Shown here piece by piece: positions 1 through 8,755 of a DNA stretch of 64,000 bases (its first letter is position 1; each line of letters starts with the position of its first letter). The translations under genes and the position numbers were made by a program. Origin of the DNA: Caryophanales bacterium UBA1427 (GTDB taxonomy: Bacteria; Bacillota_I; Bacilli_A; ML615J-28; CAG-313); NCBI GenBank assembly GCA_002329485.1, contig DCTZ01000040.1:1-64000 (forward strand), in the 5' to 3' direction. A model generated the notes under the pieces. The model had not been told where the DNA came from, did not search any database, and saw only the letters and a list, made by a program, of their open reading frames with translations.

Positions 1-75
1 TACCCTAAAATTTCTTAACGAACCCAATTACCCATGATTTCTTACAGAAGGTGTTTTACCCATAATATCTTACAA
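1..75. repeat. Three degenerate repeats with 28-bp period; possible IS21-family terminus
   Basis: TACCC recurs at positions 1, 29 and 57, each time followed by an A/T-rich stretch and CTTA(A/C). Read on the minus strand the units approximate TGTAAGAAATYATGGGTA. Serial 18-20 bp repeats of this form are known from the ends of IS21-family elements. No transposase lies inside the window, so the element, if real, would extend beyond the left edge and end near position 75. The copies are too divergent for a CRISPR array. Confidence 0.4.
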
Positions 76-143
76 GTCTAAAGAGACTTTAGGACTAATC
101 CCGAAATCTCTTTTTCAAATCAAGTGCTTTGGTATATATGGTC

Positions 144-1142
144 TTATTTTATTTGGCAAAGAAAGTTTTTAATGGCATTGAAATAAGCGTTGATATTGTC
201 CCAACTGGAGCCGGCCGGAATGTCGCATCCCGAGGATATGACGAAGTTTTCAAAGCGGTGACATTTCTCCAATAAGGAGAGGGTGGTATTATAGACCGTT
301 TCCGGAGTACCGTTTTTGAAGACCCGTGCCGGGTCCACGTTGCCCATGACAATTTTATCTTTCGGCATCAGTTTCAGCATTTCCTCCAAATTGATTGTAT
401 TTCCAAAATGGTACACATCCGCATCAATCCCCACGATGCTTTCGACCAAAGGAATCGTGTTGCCGCAGTTATGATAGACTACGATAAAACCGTCGTCTTT
501 TACATCGTTGACGATTTGCTTCAGATAGCGGCTGGAAAACTCTTCGCACAGTTCGGGAGAAAGGAGTCCGGCAGCAGGTTCGGCAATTATTACGCCGTCC
601 GCACCGTTGGCTTTGAAAGCTCTGATGTATTCCGAAATAAACGGAGAAACCTTTTCCAAGGTTGTTTTGACCATTTCCGGTTCTAGGTAGCAGTTCATCA
701 TGACTTCCGTCATGCCCATAAGTCTTCCCGACAGGGAGAACGGACCGATTACTCCGGCGAACACAGGAATATCCGCTAGGGCTTTGGCTTTTTTCACGGT
801 ATCCAAATAGATTTGGGTGCGCTTTTCGCCGACTTGAGGAACAACCAGATTGTTTGCATCATCAAGGGTTTTTAGCAAAATCCCCGTTACGGTCGGTACT
901 TCATTGTCGAACGAACGGATTTCCGCCCCGAAGCATTCCGCTTCCACCGATAAATCCATGATGGTTACGGCAGCGCTGATGGGATAGTGTTGGGCCAAAT
1001 ACCGAATAGCTTGGGCTTGGTAATCCGAACTAAGGATTAAATCCTTGACCGTGATTCCCATGATTTGCACGGTCGGTGTGGACAGAACCGGCATGGTTAA
1101 ATGACGGTTATTCAATTGGTTGGTTAACCAGTTTTTTTTCAT
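144..1142 (-). CDS. MtaA/URO-D family corrinoid methyltransferase
   Basis: 332 residues of the uroporphyrinogen decarboxylase fold in its methyltransferase branch (MtaA/CmuA type). Proteins of this branch move methyl groups between a corrinoid protein and a thiol or another acceptor. His224-x-Cys226 (YHNCGN) and Cys306 (SSGCDIP) reproduce the zinc-binding H-x-C...C pattern of MtaA, so this is the only one of the three URO-D paralogues here with a complete zinc site. The start overlaps the stop of the preceding URO-D gene by four bases (ATGA), so the two are translationally coupled. It is the last gene of the sugar/corrinoid cluster. True uroporphyrinogen decarboxylase is unlikely because the zinc ligands are present and no other haem genes are nearby. 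Confidence 0.8.
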   Translation of the reverse strand: MKKNWLTNQLNNRHLTMPVLSTPTVQIMGITVKDLILSSDYQAQAIRYLAQHYPISAAVTIMDLSVEAECFGAEIRSFDNEVPTVTGILLKTLDDANNLVVPQVGEKRTQIYLDTVKKAKALADIPVFAGVIGPFSLSGRLMGMTEVMMNCYLEPEMVKTTLEKVSPFISEYIRAFKANGADGVIIAEPAAGLLSPELCEEFSSRYLKQIVNDVKDDGFIVVYHNCGNTIPLVESIVGIDADVYHFGNTINLEEMLKLMPKDKIVMGNVDPARVFKNGTPETVYNTTLSLLEKCHRFENFVISSGCDIPAGSSWDNINAYFNAIKNFLCQIK

Positions 1143-2176
1143 ATTTGATCCTCATCAAATGCTGCCTGGAGCATCGCCAGATAATTTTCGAGCGGGATGA
1201 AATCGGGAATGCTATTGCCGCTGCCTAAAGCGAAGCCGCCTGCTTCCTTGGTCAAACGCAATAACTTAACAGCCCTTTCGTAAACTTCCTCTTTGGAAGC
1301 CCGGGTCAGAAAATTAACATCGATGCCTCCCACAACAGCAATCTTTCCTTTTAAATCAAGATAAGCTTTTTCTACGGGAACAATTTTATCTTCGAACGAA
1401 TGCTTGCCGTCGAATTTCATATCGTTAATAATATCGTCGATTATATCGTGATAATAACCGCACGAATGAAGAAGCGCATACTTGTTTTTTTCATGCGCCA
1501 TCGCAACGATTTTTTTGTACCATGGGAAGACATACTTCCGGAGGACATCCGGCGGCAACATAGTCTGAGTGTTGAAACCCCAGTCGTCGTTGCAAATAAT
1601 GGCTCCCACTTTGTCGTAAGCCAGACACCTTTCGAAATATTCGGCAATTCTTCTTCCGACTTCGTAAAAGATGGCTTCGGCCAGTTTAGGGTCATCGTAC
1701 AACATTAAGCACAGATTTTCATAACCGACGATACCGATGGTATTTTCCAAAATACCGTCATGGCTGAAAGGAGTAAACTTCACTTTCGGGGAAAGAAACT
1801 TTCCCGCCCGTTTGATTAAATCGAAATCGCATCGATTGACATCCGGCCAAGGATAATCATTGAAACTGCGCCAGTCCGTAATCATCGTCCCCGCATTCAG
1901 CGATTTGGTCCGGACGTTTTCATGGATCTCTTCATGGCGCGGGAATTCCATGCCTCTGACGATAATCGGGGCATGATCGTAACCCGCACTGTCAAAAGCG
2001 GAAATGGTGGTAAGCACCCGGTCCCATTCTGTCTGATCGTTGTAAAGCGGTCCGGTTAAAAACCTTTCTTTGTCTGAACTGATAATAAATTCAAAGAGAA
2101 CAGGCCGTGAAGGCTGTTTTTTTAACATCCTGACAAAGTTTTCAAAATCAGGTTCACGGCTAGCGGGTCTAAACAT
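1139..2176 (-). CDS. URO-D family methyltransferase-like protein
   Basis: 345-residue URO-D fold protein. His237-x-Cys239 (LLHSCG) corresponds to two zinc ligands of corrinoid methyltransferases, but the third-ligand region reads GSGNSIP where the downstream paralogue has SSGCDIP, so the second cysteine is missing. The family contains many uncharacterised members with this pattern next to corrinoid proteins. The start is preceded by AAAAGGAGA at good spacing, and the gene follows the repeat lipoprotein by about 20 bases. It could be the substrate-specific methyltransferase (MT1) of the cluster. The substrate cannot be read from the sequence. Confidence 0.7.
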   Translation of the reverse strand: MFRPASREPDFENFVRMLKKQPSRPVLFEFIISSDKERFLTGPLYNDQTEWDRVLTTISAFDSAGYDHAPIIVRGMEFPRHEEIHENVRTKSLNAGTMITDWRSFNDYPWPDVNRCDFDLIKRAGKFLSPKVKFTPFSHDGILENTIGIVGYENLCLMLYDDPKLAEAIFYEVGRRIAEYFERCLAYDKVGAIICNDDWGFNTQTMLPPDVLRKYVFPWYKKIVAMAHEKNKYALLHSCGYYHDIIDDIINDMKFDGKHSFEDKIVPVEKAYLDLKGKIAVVGGIDVNFLTRASKEEVYERAVKLLRLTKEAGGFALGSGNSIPDFIPLENYLAMLQAAFDEDQI

Positions 2177-2197
2177 TAGGGGGTCTCCTTTTCTTTG

Positions 2198-3853
2198 TTA
2201 AGCGATTTTTTGATAGGTTGTTTCGTGAGTTTCGGAATTGTAGATGAATTTATATGTTCCAGTTTCGTAATTGATTTCGGTGGCCTGACCGAAACCGGCC
2301 GGTGTGCCATCGAATTTGAATTGGGTTTCGGCACCCCAGCGTTTGCCCCACTCGTCATCGTACCATTTGCGCGATAAGCAAACGGTGAAGTCTGACGATC
2401 CGGCTTCATCAAAGGTAATTTCCAGTTCAAAAGTGGTATCGCCGGTTTTGGTGAAGACTTTGGCATTCGGACCGTCCAAATCCCAAACGTTGAAAGCACC
2501 GTATAATCTTGGGGTAACATAAGTGTCGATGACACCGGCTTCCAAGTGTACTGCTTCCAAAACGTGGGTTTCCGGATTGTATTTGAAAAGATATAATCCA
2601 GCTTCGTATTCCAAGGTTGAAGCATTGCCCATTCCGGCCGGCGTGCCGTCCATCTTGTATTGTTCTTGAGCACCCCAGCGTTTACCCCACCCGTCATCAT
2701 ACCATCTGATCGAAAGCATGGTTGTGACATCGGTTGAACCGCTTTCGGTGAATTCAACCACGGTAGTATAGATTCCGTCGCCGTCTTCATCGGTCAACAA
2801 TTGGGCTTGATTGTCATTAAAGGCCCAGCCGTTGAAAGCACCGTAGATGCGCGGAAGTTTCAAGGTAATTTCGACCCCGTCTTCAAGTTTTACGTAAGTC
2901 GTTATTTTGGTTTCGCTGTCGTAGGCAAAATAGTAAAGTCCGGGTTCGAAAGTAATTTGGGTTGTTTGACCGAAACCGGCCGGTGCGCCGTCAAATTTAT
3001 ATTGTTCTTCAGCGCCCCAGCGTTGACCCCATTGGTCATCGTACCATTTCTTGGAAAGAATCAATGTAGCATCGGAAGTACCTGCCTCGGTAAATTCCCA
3101 GGTTCCGTCAAATACGCCGTCGGCATCGTCATCGGTCAAAACCAAAGCATTTTCGCCTTCATATACCCAAGTTGTGAATTCCCCGTAAATGGCAGGAGGG
3201 ATTTCTTGGATGATATCTTCACTCATTATCAAAGTATCCCGGATTTCTTTGGTTTCCGAATTAAAGTAAACCGTTAAAGTACCGTTGCCCCAGTGCCAAA
3301 TCGAACCGAGTCCTCCGCCGGTTGGCGATAAAGGCGCAGGCTGAATATAATAAGAATCGATTCCCCAGGTTCCGTCCGCATTCCAAGTTCCGTCGGTTAC
3401 TTTGTAGTAATGGCCGTCATAAGTCTTATCCCTAACCTCCTCGGTCAGTTCAACGGTAATCGTATAAAGGTTTTCCTCCCCATCGACTTTGGTCATAATA
3501 AAGCGTTCGTCGTTGGAAACGTAATTGGAAAAGTTTCCGGCCAAATAATAAACCGTTTCTTCGATTTTCAGCCATTTGGCATATAAAGTCAATGAACTTT
3601 CGACAGGATCGTTAAACGAGAAACTCTGGGCACCTTCTTTATCTTTAAACCAGCCTTGGAAGGTGTAACCGTCCCGGGTCGGTTCAATCGGTTCGCTTAT
3701 TTTTGAACCTTTTTCAACTCTTTGGGTGGCAGGGCCGGCAGGTGCTCCTTCATAGTTGAGATTAAAATTGACCTTAACCTTGTTGGTGTCGCAACCGGCT
3801 AAAAATAGCCCAAAAACTAAACAAATCGAAAGTAATGTAAAGAACTTTTTCAT
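2198..3853 (-). CDS. Secreted lipoprotein with InlB-type repeat and three 114-residue repeats
   Basis: 551 residues. A lipoprotein signal ends in LFLAGC with Cys21 as the lipidated residue, so the protein is anchored outside the membrane. Residues about 28-95 resemble a Listeria-Bacteroides (InlB B) repeat (YTFQGWF...LTLYAKW). Residues about 98-215 look like a first beta-sandwich module. Three tandem modules begin near 222, 336 and 450, each with a W-Y-D-D-x-W-G-x-R-W-G-A core followed by DG-x-PAG. The first two also carry DxDxDG-like loops (TDDDADG, TDEDGDG) that could bind calcium. The layout recalls SusE/SusF starch-binding lipoproteins. Its place between a GH13 enzyme and URO-D genes suggests it captures the cluster's glycan; the ligand is inferred. 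Confidence 0.7.
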   Translation of the reverse strand: MKKFFTLLSICLVFGLFLAGCDTNKVKVNFNLNYEGAPAGPATQRVEKGSKISEPIEPTRDGYTFQGWFKDKEGAQSFSFNDPVESSLTLYAKWLKIEETVYYLAGNFSNYVSNDERFIMTKVDGEENLYTITVELTEEVRDKTYDGHYYKVTDGTWNADGTWGIDSYYIQPAPLSPTGGGLGSIWHWGNGTLTVYFNSETKEIRDTLIMSEDIIQEIPPAIYGEFTTWVYEGENALVLTDDDADGVFDGTWEFTEAGTSDATLILSKKWYDDQWGQRWGAEEQYKFDGAPAGFGQTTQITFEPGLYYFAYDSETKITTYVKLEDGVEITLKLPRIYGAFNGWAFNDNQAQLLTDEDGDGIYTTVVEFTESGSTDVTTMLSIRWYDDGWGKRWGAQEQYKMDGTPAGMGNASTLEYEAGLYLFKYNPETHVLEAVHLEAGVIDTYVTPRLYGAFNVWDLDGPNAKVFTKTGDTTFELEITFDEAGSSDFTVCLSRKWYDDEWGKRWGAETQFKFDGTPAGFGQATEINYETGTYKFIYNSETHETTYQKIA

Positions 3854-3910
3854 ATTTCCTCCTTTTTATATTTTTATTTATCCAATGTTTTCACATTGAA
3901 ATAACCGGTT

Positions 3911-5593
3911 TTAAGAAAAAATCGCAATGCTTTTCGGCAATGTTACCAGGGATTTTTTGGTTGCAAATCCATTGCCGAACAACAGTTTGCCTTGACCTTT
4001 TAAGTAAAAGGATTGCTCGGTGTAATTGACTACTACCGTAAGCATTTGGTTTTGGTAAATCCGTTTAAAGGCCAAAACCTTGCCCTTTGTTTTTAAGGGG
4101 ATAGTTTTGCCTTTTTTTAAAATCGCGCTGTTTTTTCGCAAACATCCCAAAGCCCGAATCAAAGAGTTGTCTTCGGAATTGATTTTGGACCAATCGAAGG
4201 CGCGACGGTTGTCGGGGTCCACATTCCCTTCCAACCCGATTTCGTCTCCGTAATAGATTAACGGAATCCCTTCGGAAAGCAGAAGAAAACCTAAGGTAAG
4301 GAAATGGTCGCTTCGGTTTTTCAAAAAAGTAACGGAACGGATTGTATCGTGACTGCCGATTAAGTTGACCAAATAATTGGACATCGGAGTCGGATAAAGC
4401 ATTTTATAGGTGTTTAGATGGTTCCAAAAATCTTCGGAACCGATCTTTCCGGTCAGAAATTCCAACAACCAAAAGCGGTACTTGTAATTGGTGACGGTAT
4501 CCATTTGGTCGCCCTGCATCCACCTGCCGGCTTGGTTCCAAATTTCGCCGATCATCAGCACATCGGGAAAATCCCGCTTTATTGTTTTCCTCAAAAATCC
4601 CCAAAGATGCGTCGATACTTCATCCGCAACATCAAACCGCCAACCGTCGATTTGAAGTTTTTTCGTCCAATTTACGCAAATGTCGGTGAGATAAGCAATG
4701 ACTTCGGGATTGGAAGTATTCCATTTGGGCATTTCGGGCACAAGACTTGCAAAGGTGTCGTAATTGCCCTTTTCGGGATCGACCGGAAAACTCTCGATGC
4801 AAAACCACTTGGCGTATCTTGAACTTTCGCCGTTTTTGACTACCTCCTGAAAATAGGGGTGGAGGATGCTGCAGTGATTGAACACCGCATCCAATACCAC
4901 TTTGATTCCCGCTTCGTGGGCTTTATCAACCAGTTCCATTAACCCTTTTTCGCCGCCGTAAATGGTTTCGATTGTATCGTAATCGGAAATATCGTATTTG
5001 TGATAGCTGGGCGACTTAAAGACGGGACTTAAGTAAATTGCCGATACCCCCAAGGAAACAAGATAAGGAAGTTTGGCAATAATCCCCGCAAAATCCCCTC
5101 CGTAATAAGTCGACCGGTCTGGTTTTCCGTAAGGGGGTTTGACGTTTTCGGGATTGTTGGCGGGATTTCCATCAAAAAACCGGTCAACCCAGATTTGGTA
5201 GATTGTTTCGCCTTCCCAACCTTTAGGCATTTGCAAAATATCGGATTCGTTGATTACGGGATAGTAGAAGTAATTTTGGGGAACGGGGTTTTTTTGCCAG
5301 CCGTCCGAAGTGTAGCAAAGTTTTTGTTTTCGCCAATGGATTTCAAAGTAATATTTGAAATGTCTTTCCTTGACCTGTATGGTTGTTTCAAACAAGGCAT
5401 AGTTTCGGTCGGTTAATAGTAGTTCCATGGGTTGGGAAGAGATATTATCGGTGTGGTCGTATAAATTCTTGTAATGGACAATTACTTGCTTGACACCCCG
5501 CCCGATTTTTAACCTGACATTCAGTCGGTCGGGACCGACGGGGTAGGCATATGGAATATCGGGGACATGAAAAACCGAAGTTTTAATACTCAT
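3911..5593 (-). CDS. GH13 alpha-glucan hydrolase, neopullulanase/cyclomaltodextrinase-like
   Basis: 560 residues with no signal peptide, so cytoplasmic. Residues 1-120 form an N-terminal beta domain of the CBM34 type seen in neopullulanases and cyclomaltodextrinases. The (beta/alpha)8 barrel follows: DAVFNH (235-240), GWRFDVAD with nucleophile Asp321, GEIWN with acid/base Glu350, and GSHDT with Asp416. All three catalytic acids of GH13 are present. The start overlaps the upstream MalG-type permease gene by four bases, so the enzyme is co-translated with the importer and probably cleaves imported maltodextrins or cyclodextrins. Exact specificity within GH13 cannot be decided from motifs alone. 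Confidence 0.88.
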   Translation of the reverse strand: MSIKTSVFHVPDIPYAYPVGPDRLNVRLKIGRGVKQVIVHYKNLYDHTDNISSQPMELLLTDRNYALFETTIQVKERHFKYYFEIHWRKQKLCYTSDGWQKNPVPQNYFYYPVINESDILQMPKGWEGETIYQIWVDRFFDGNPANNPENVKPPYGKPDRSTYYGGDFAGIIAKLPYLVSLGVSAIYLSPVFKSPSYHKYDISDYDTIETIYGGEKGLMELVDKAHEAGIKVVLDAVFNHCSILHPYFQEVVKNGESSRYAKWFCIESFPVDPEKGNYDTFASLVPEMPKWNTSNPEVIAYLTDICVNWTKKLQIDGWRFDVADEVSTHLWGFLRKTIKRDFPDVLMIGEIWNQAGRWMQGDQMDTVTNYKYRFWLLEFLTGKIGSEDFWNHLNTYKMLYPTPMSNYLVNLIGSHDTIRSVTFLKNRSDHFLTLGFLLLSEGIPLIYYGDEIGLEGNVDPDNRRAFDWSKINSEDNSLIRALGCLRKNSAILKKGKTIPLKTKGKVLAFKRIYQNQMLTVVVNYTEQSFYLKGQGKLLFGNGFATKKSLVTLPKSIAIFS

Positions 5594-6423
5594 TGTTTAA
5601 CCCCGCCTTCGGTAAGTCCACCGATAAAATATTTCTGAAGCGAGTAAAAGAGAATAATCATCGGGATGCTGCCCAGAATTGCTCCGGCGCAGTAGATGCT
5701 CCAATTGATGCCGAATTGTCCGACAATCATTGATTGCAGTCCGACCGATAAAGGCATCGACAAAATATTGGTTGTCATAACTGCACTGGCGATAACGTAT
5801 TCGTTGTAAGCGATGACGAAACTTTGTATCGCCACAATCGCCAACATCGGTTTGGCCAATGGCAAAGTTATTTTCCATAAAATCTGCAGCTTTGTCGCTC
5901 CGTCCATTACCGCCGCTTCGTCCAGGTCATAAGGAATGGTATCGAAGTATCCTTTGGCAATCATCACCAATCCTGCCGAAGCCAAGGTTGAATCGATGAT
6001 GATTAAACCCGGCATTTTGTTTAACAGGCCGATGGCCACAAAGATTCTGAATATCGAAACCATCGACAGCGTAAGCGGAAAGATTTGAATCAACAAAAGA
6101 AAGTTGAACAGTTTTTCTTTGCCGAGGAAGCGCAGACGGGAAAAGACATAGACGGTTACTGAAACCAAAATGACGGTAATAACCATTGTGCAAAGTCCGA
6201 TTATTAGGGAATTGCTCAACCAGTTGAGAAACTTGGTGGCTTGGAACAGCTCTTTGTAGTTGTCGAAGGTAAACTCTTTCGGAATTTTCGCTCCGGCGCT
6301 GATGACGTTTTTGCCGAACGAAATCAGAATGATATAGACAAAAGGTAAGAGCGTTATCAATGCCAGCAGAAGCAAAAAGATTTGGGTTGCGATTTTGATT
6401 AAGATTATTCTAATGTTTTTCAT
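5590..6423 (-). CDS. Carbohydrate ABC transporter permease, MalG type
   Basis: 277 residues with about six hydrophobic helices. It carries the EAA loop that docks to the ATPase (DEAAVMDGATKLQILWKITL) in the typical place for family-1 sugar importers. It pairs with the fused binding-protein/permease encoded just upstream. No ATPase gene is in the cluster. As in many Bacilli, a shared MsmX-type ATPase elsewhere in the genome would be needed; that is an inference. The stop overlaps the start of the GH13 gene. Confidence 0.88.
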   Translation of the reverse strand: MKNIRIILIKIATQIFLLLLALITLLPFVYIILISFGKNVISAGAKIPKEFTFDNYKELFQATKFLNWLSNSLIIGLCTMVITVILVSVTVYVFSRLRFLGKEKLFNFLLLIQIFPLTLSMVSIFRIFVAIGLLNKMPGLIIIDSTLASAGLVMIAKGYFDTIPYDLDEAAVMDGATKLQILWKITLPLAKPMLAIVAIQSFVIAYNEYVIASAVMTTNILSMPLSVGLQSMIVGQFGINWSIYCAGAILGSIPMIILFYSLQKYFIGGLTEGGVKQ

Positions 6424-6436
6424 TTGCTTCTTCCCC

Positions 6437-8755
6437 CTAACTCAAACGCTTTTGGTTGATTCTCATCATCGTCAAAGCGAAGACGGCCACAAAGACAAAG
6501 ATTATTACCGAATAAGTCGCCGCTATCGCATATCGCTTGGTGTTGAAAGCGGTATTGAAGACATAAGTTATCAAAAGATCGGTCGCACCGGGGTTGCCGA
6601 GAATATCGGAAGCCGGTCCGCCTTGGGTAAGCATGTAAACGCCGAATTGGTTGAATTGCATGATGAAACTCATGATAAGCATCGGCAGAAGCGCTCGGAA
6701 CAACAGAGGCAAGATAATTTTGAGAAAGATGTATTTTTTGTTCGCTCCGTCGATTACCGCCGCTTCGTAGTAATCCTTAGGAATCGATTTCAGGTATCCG
6801 AATGCGATTACCATAAAATAAGGAAAGGAAAACCAGACCATGACCAGTATGGTGGAAATTTTGGCCATCAGGGGATTGGTCAGCCACGGAACACCGGGAA
6901 TACCGAATGCCCCCAAAATCTGGTTAATCAACCCCCCTTGGGTTTCCAACAGACCCTGCCACATCAACAAAGTGATGACGGTAGGAATTACCCACGGAAG
7001 GATATAGATAATTCGGTAAATCTTGGCGATTTTGGCGTGTGTGGAATCGAGGACGACCGCCAAAATAGTGCCGAACACAAAGGAGATTGCCACTACCGAA
7101 AAAGCAAAAATGACGGTCCAAAGCGACATGGATAACAGGCCGTTGATGCCAATGGTTAAAACTCTCTGATAGTTGCCTAAACCGATCAAACCGTAGTCGC
7201 GCAGATTGATTCCGCTGTAGTCGGTTAAGGACAGATAAAAATTGTGAAAAATCGGAAAAACATAAAACATCAAAAGCAGCGCCATTATCGGGAGCAGCAA
7301 AGCCCAAGCCAAAAGCGTAGTTTTTTTGTCGTAACGTACTTTGAATTTTAACTTCCGTTGCTTTTTTGTTTTCTGAAAAGTATATATCATAATGACCGAG
7401 ACAACAATTATTCCCAATACAACGAAAGCCCACCAAGGCAGATTGATGTGTTCGGGAACCTCGTTCATCAGGGCCACCTGTTGACTTAAGATTTGGACGA
7501 ATTCGTTGAGTTTGTATTGGGGATCTACAGGATTGCCGTGGCGGTCGCCGAAGAAGATGGCTTTAAACGCATTGATGCTTAAATCCTGGTTATACCAAAG
7601 CGGACCTTCTGGAATATTGGGGAAAGGTTCCACCCATTCGCCGATTTGGGCGAATTGTCTGAGAATCGGGTCGGATTGAATATAATCGCTGGCAATGACC
7701 GCACGGTTGGTCGGATTACGTTCCCCGGTTTTCTTGTCGTAACGGTTACCCGCTTCGATCAGCAGCTGTTGGCTTTCATCTTGCAGGATATATTCCAAAA
7801 AACGTTTGGCAAGGTCTTTGTTGAGGGAGAATTTATTGATGACAAAACCTTCCACCGTCGTGATCGGTTGCGACCGTTCGCCGTTTTTACCGACAGGAAG
7901 CGGAGCGATGCCGTAATTGATGCCCGCTTTCTTGAAACTTTCGGCAGACCATAAACCGTAGAAAAACATGCCGACTTTGCCGTCGATGAAAGAGGCAATG
8001 ATATCGCTGTAATCTTTTTTGTTGGGGTTATTCAAAACATAACCCTTTGCCATTAACTCTTTCATCAAGGTCACATATTCGAGCATTCCTTCGTTGTTCA
8101 GGCCGATATCGTAAGCATTGTAAGTACCGTTCGGGTATTTGCCGTAGTAATAACCTCCGCACTCCTTAATCAAAGGATAATTGAACCACATGTCGGTGGC
8201 ATTCAAATAAAGACCGCGAATCAGGGGTTCGCCTTTTTCGTCCCGGGTGGTTATTTCATCGGCCAGACGAAACAGTTCATCCCAGGTATCAGGCAGTTTT
8301 TCCTCGGAGATTAAATCTTTGTTGTAAATGAGACCGGAAGCGGAATTGTTGTAACCGACTCCGTAAAGTTTGTTGTTATAGGTAAAAGCCGAAAAGGCCA
8401 CATCCAAGAAACGGTTTATTACATCCTCGCCCAAATCCAACTCTTCCAAATAACCGGATTTGACCAACCCACCGATATCCGGAGCCTGCATATAGACAAT
8501 ATCCGGACGTTCGTCGAGTTCGGCGTTATTGACCAGTGCCGAAGGCACGGTGAAGATTTCCAGTTTCTGATAGACCTCCACTTTTACCCCGGTTTCTTTG
8601 GTGAAGTCTTCCGCAATTTCTTCCATTACCAGTTTTTCGCCTTCAATTGCTCCTACCCAGACTCTTAAAACAGTGTCCTCCGCTTGGACGCTAAGGTCGA
8701 CAAAAGCAAAACAATTAAACAAAACAAGCAAAAAACCCAATAACTTCGTTTTCAC
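6437..8755 (-). CDS. Sugar ABC transporter: binding protein fused to MalF-type permease
   Basis: 772 residues in one frame. Residues 1-25 are a signal peptide ending near VQA-ED. Residues 26-435 are a family-1 sugar-binding protein (MalE-like). A helix at about 441-460 crosses the membrane, followed by a basic cytoplasmic stretch (KKTKKQRKLKFK). Residues 480-770 are a MalF-type permease with an EAA loop (YEAAVIDGANKKYIFLKI, 663-680). Topology is consistent: the binding domain sits outside and the permease in the membrane. The two parts are normally separate genes, so each transporter would carry its own receptor domain. It starts inside the stop of the upstream URO-D gene (four-base overlap) and is followed by the MalG partner. 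Confidence 0.87.
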   Translation of the reverse strand: MKTKLLGFLLVLFNCFAFVDLSVQAEDTVLRVWVGAIEGEKLVMEEIAEDFTKETGVKVEVYQKLEIFTVPSALVNNAELDERPDIVYMQAPDIGGLVKSGYLEELDLGEDVINRFLDVAFSAFTYNNKLYGVGYNNSASGLIYNKDLISEEKLPDTWDELFRLADEITTRDEKGEPLIRGLYLNATDMWFNYPLIKECGGYYYGKYPNGTYNAYDIGLNNEGMLEYVTLMKELMAKGYVLNNPNKKDYSDIIASFIDGKVGMFFYGLWSAESFKKAGINYGIAPLPVGKNGERSQPITTVEGFVINKFSLNKDLAKRFLEYILQDESQQLLIEAGNRYDKKTGERNPTNRAVIASDYIQSDPILRQFAQIGEWVEPFPNIPEGPLWYNQDLSINAFKAIFFGDRHGNPVDPQYKLNEFVQILSQQVALMNEVPEHINLPWWAFVVLGIIVVSVIMIYTFQKTKKQRKLKFKVRYDKKTTLLAWALLLPIMALLLMFYVFPIFHNFYLSLTDYSGINLRDYGLIGLGNYQRVLTIGINGLLSMSLWTVIFAFSVVAISFVFGTILAVVLDSTHAKIAKIYRIIYILPWVIPTVITLLMWQGLLETQGGLINQILGAFGIPGVPWLTNPLMAKISTILVMVWFSFPYFMVIAFGYLKSIPKDYYEAAVIDGANKKYIFLKIILPLLFRALLPMLIMSFIMQFNQFGVYMLTQGGPASDILGNPGATDLLITYVFNTAFNTKRYAIAATYSVIIFVFVAVFALTMMRINQKRLS

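Noticed and set aside
1..84. Short CRISPR array at the left edge
   Set aside because: The repeats differ at many positions, unit length equals period with no separate spacers of defined length, and no cas genes are near.
2176..3277. Long open frames on both strands inside the repeat lipoprotein
   Set aside because: They are shadows of a repetitive, biased coding region; the lipoprotein has a clear signal, lipobox and repeats in the 2198-3853 frame.
4404..4822. Open frames within the GH13 gene
   Set aside because: GH13 catalytic motifs run through this region in the main frame; the others have no ribosome binding site or family pattern.
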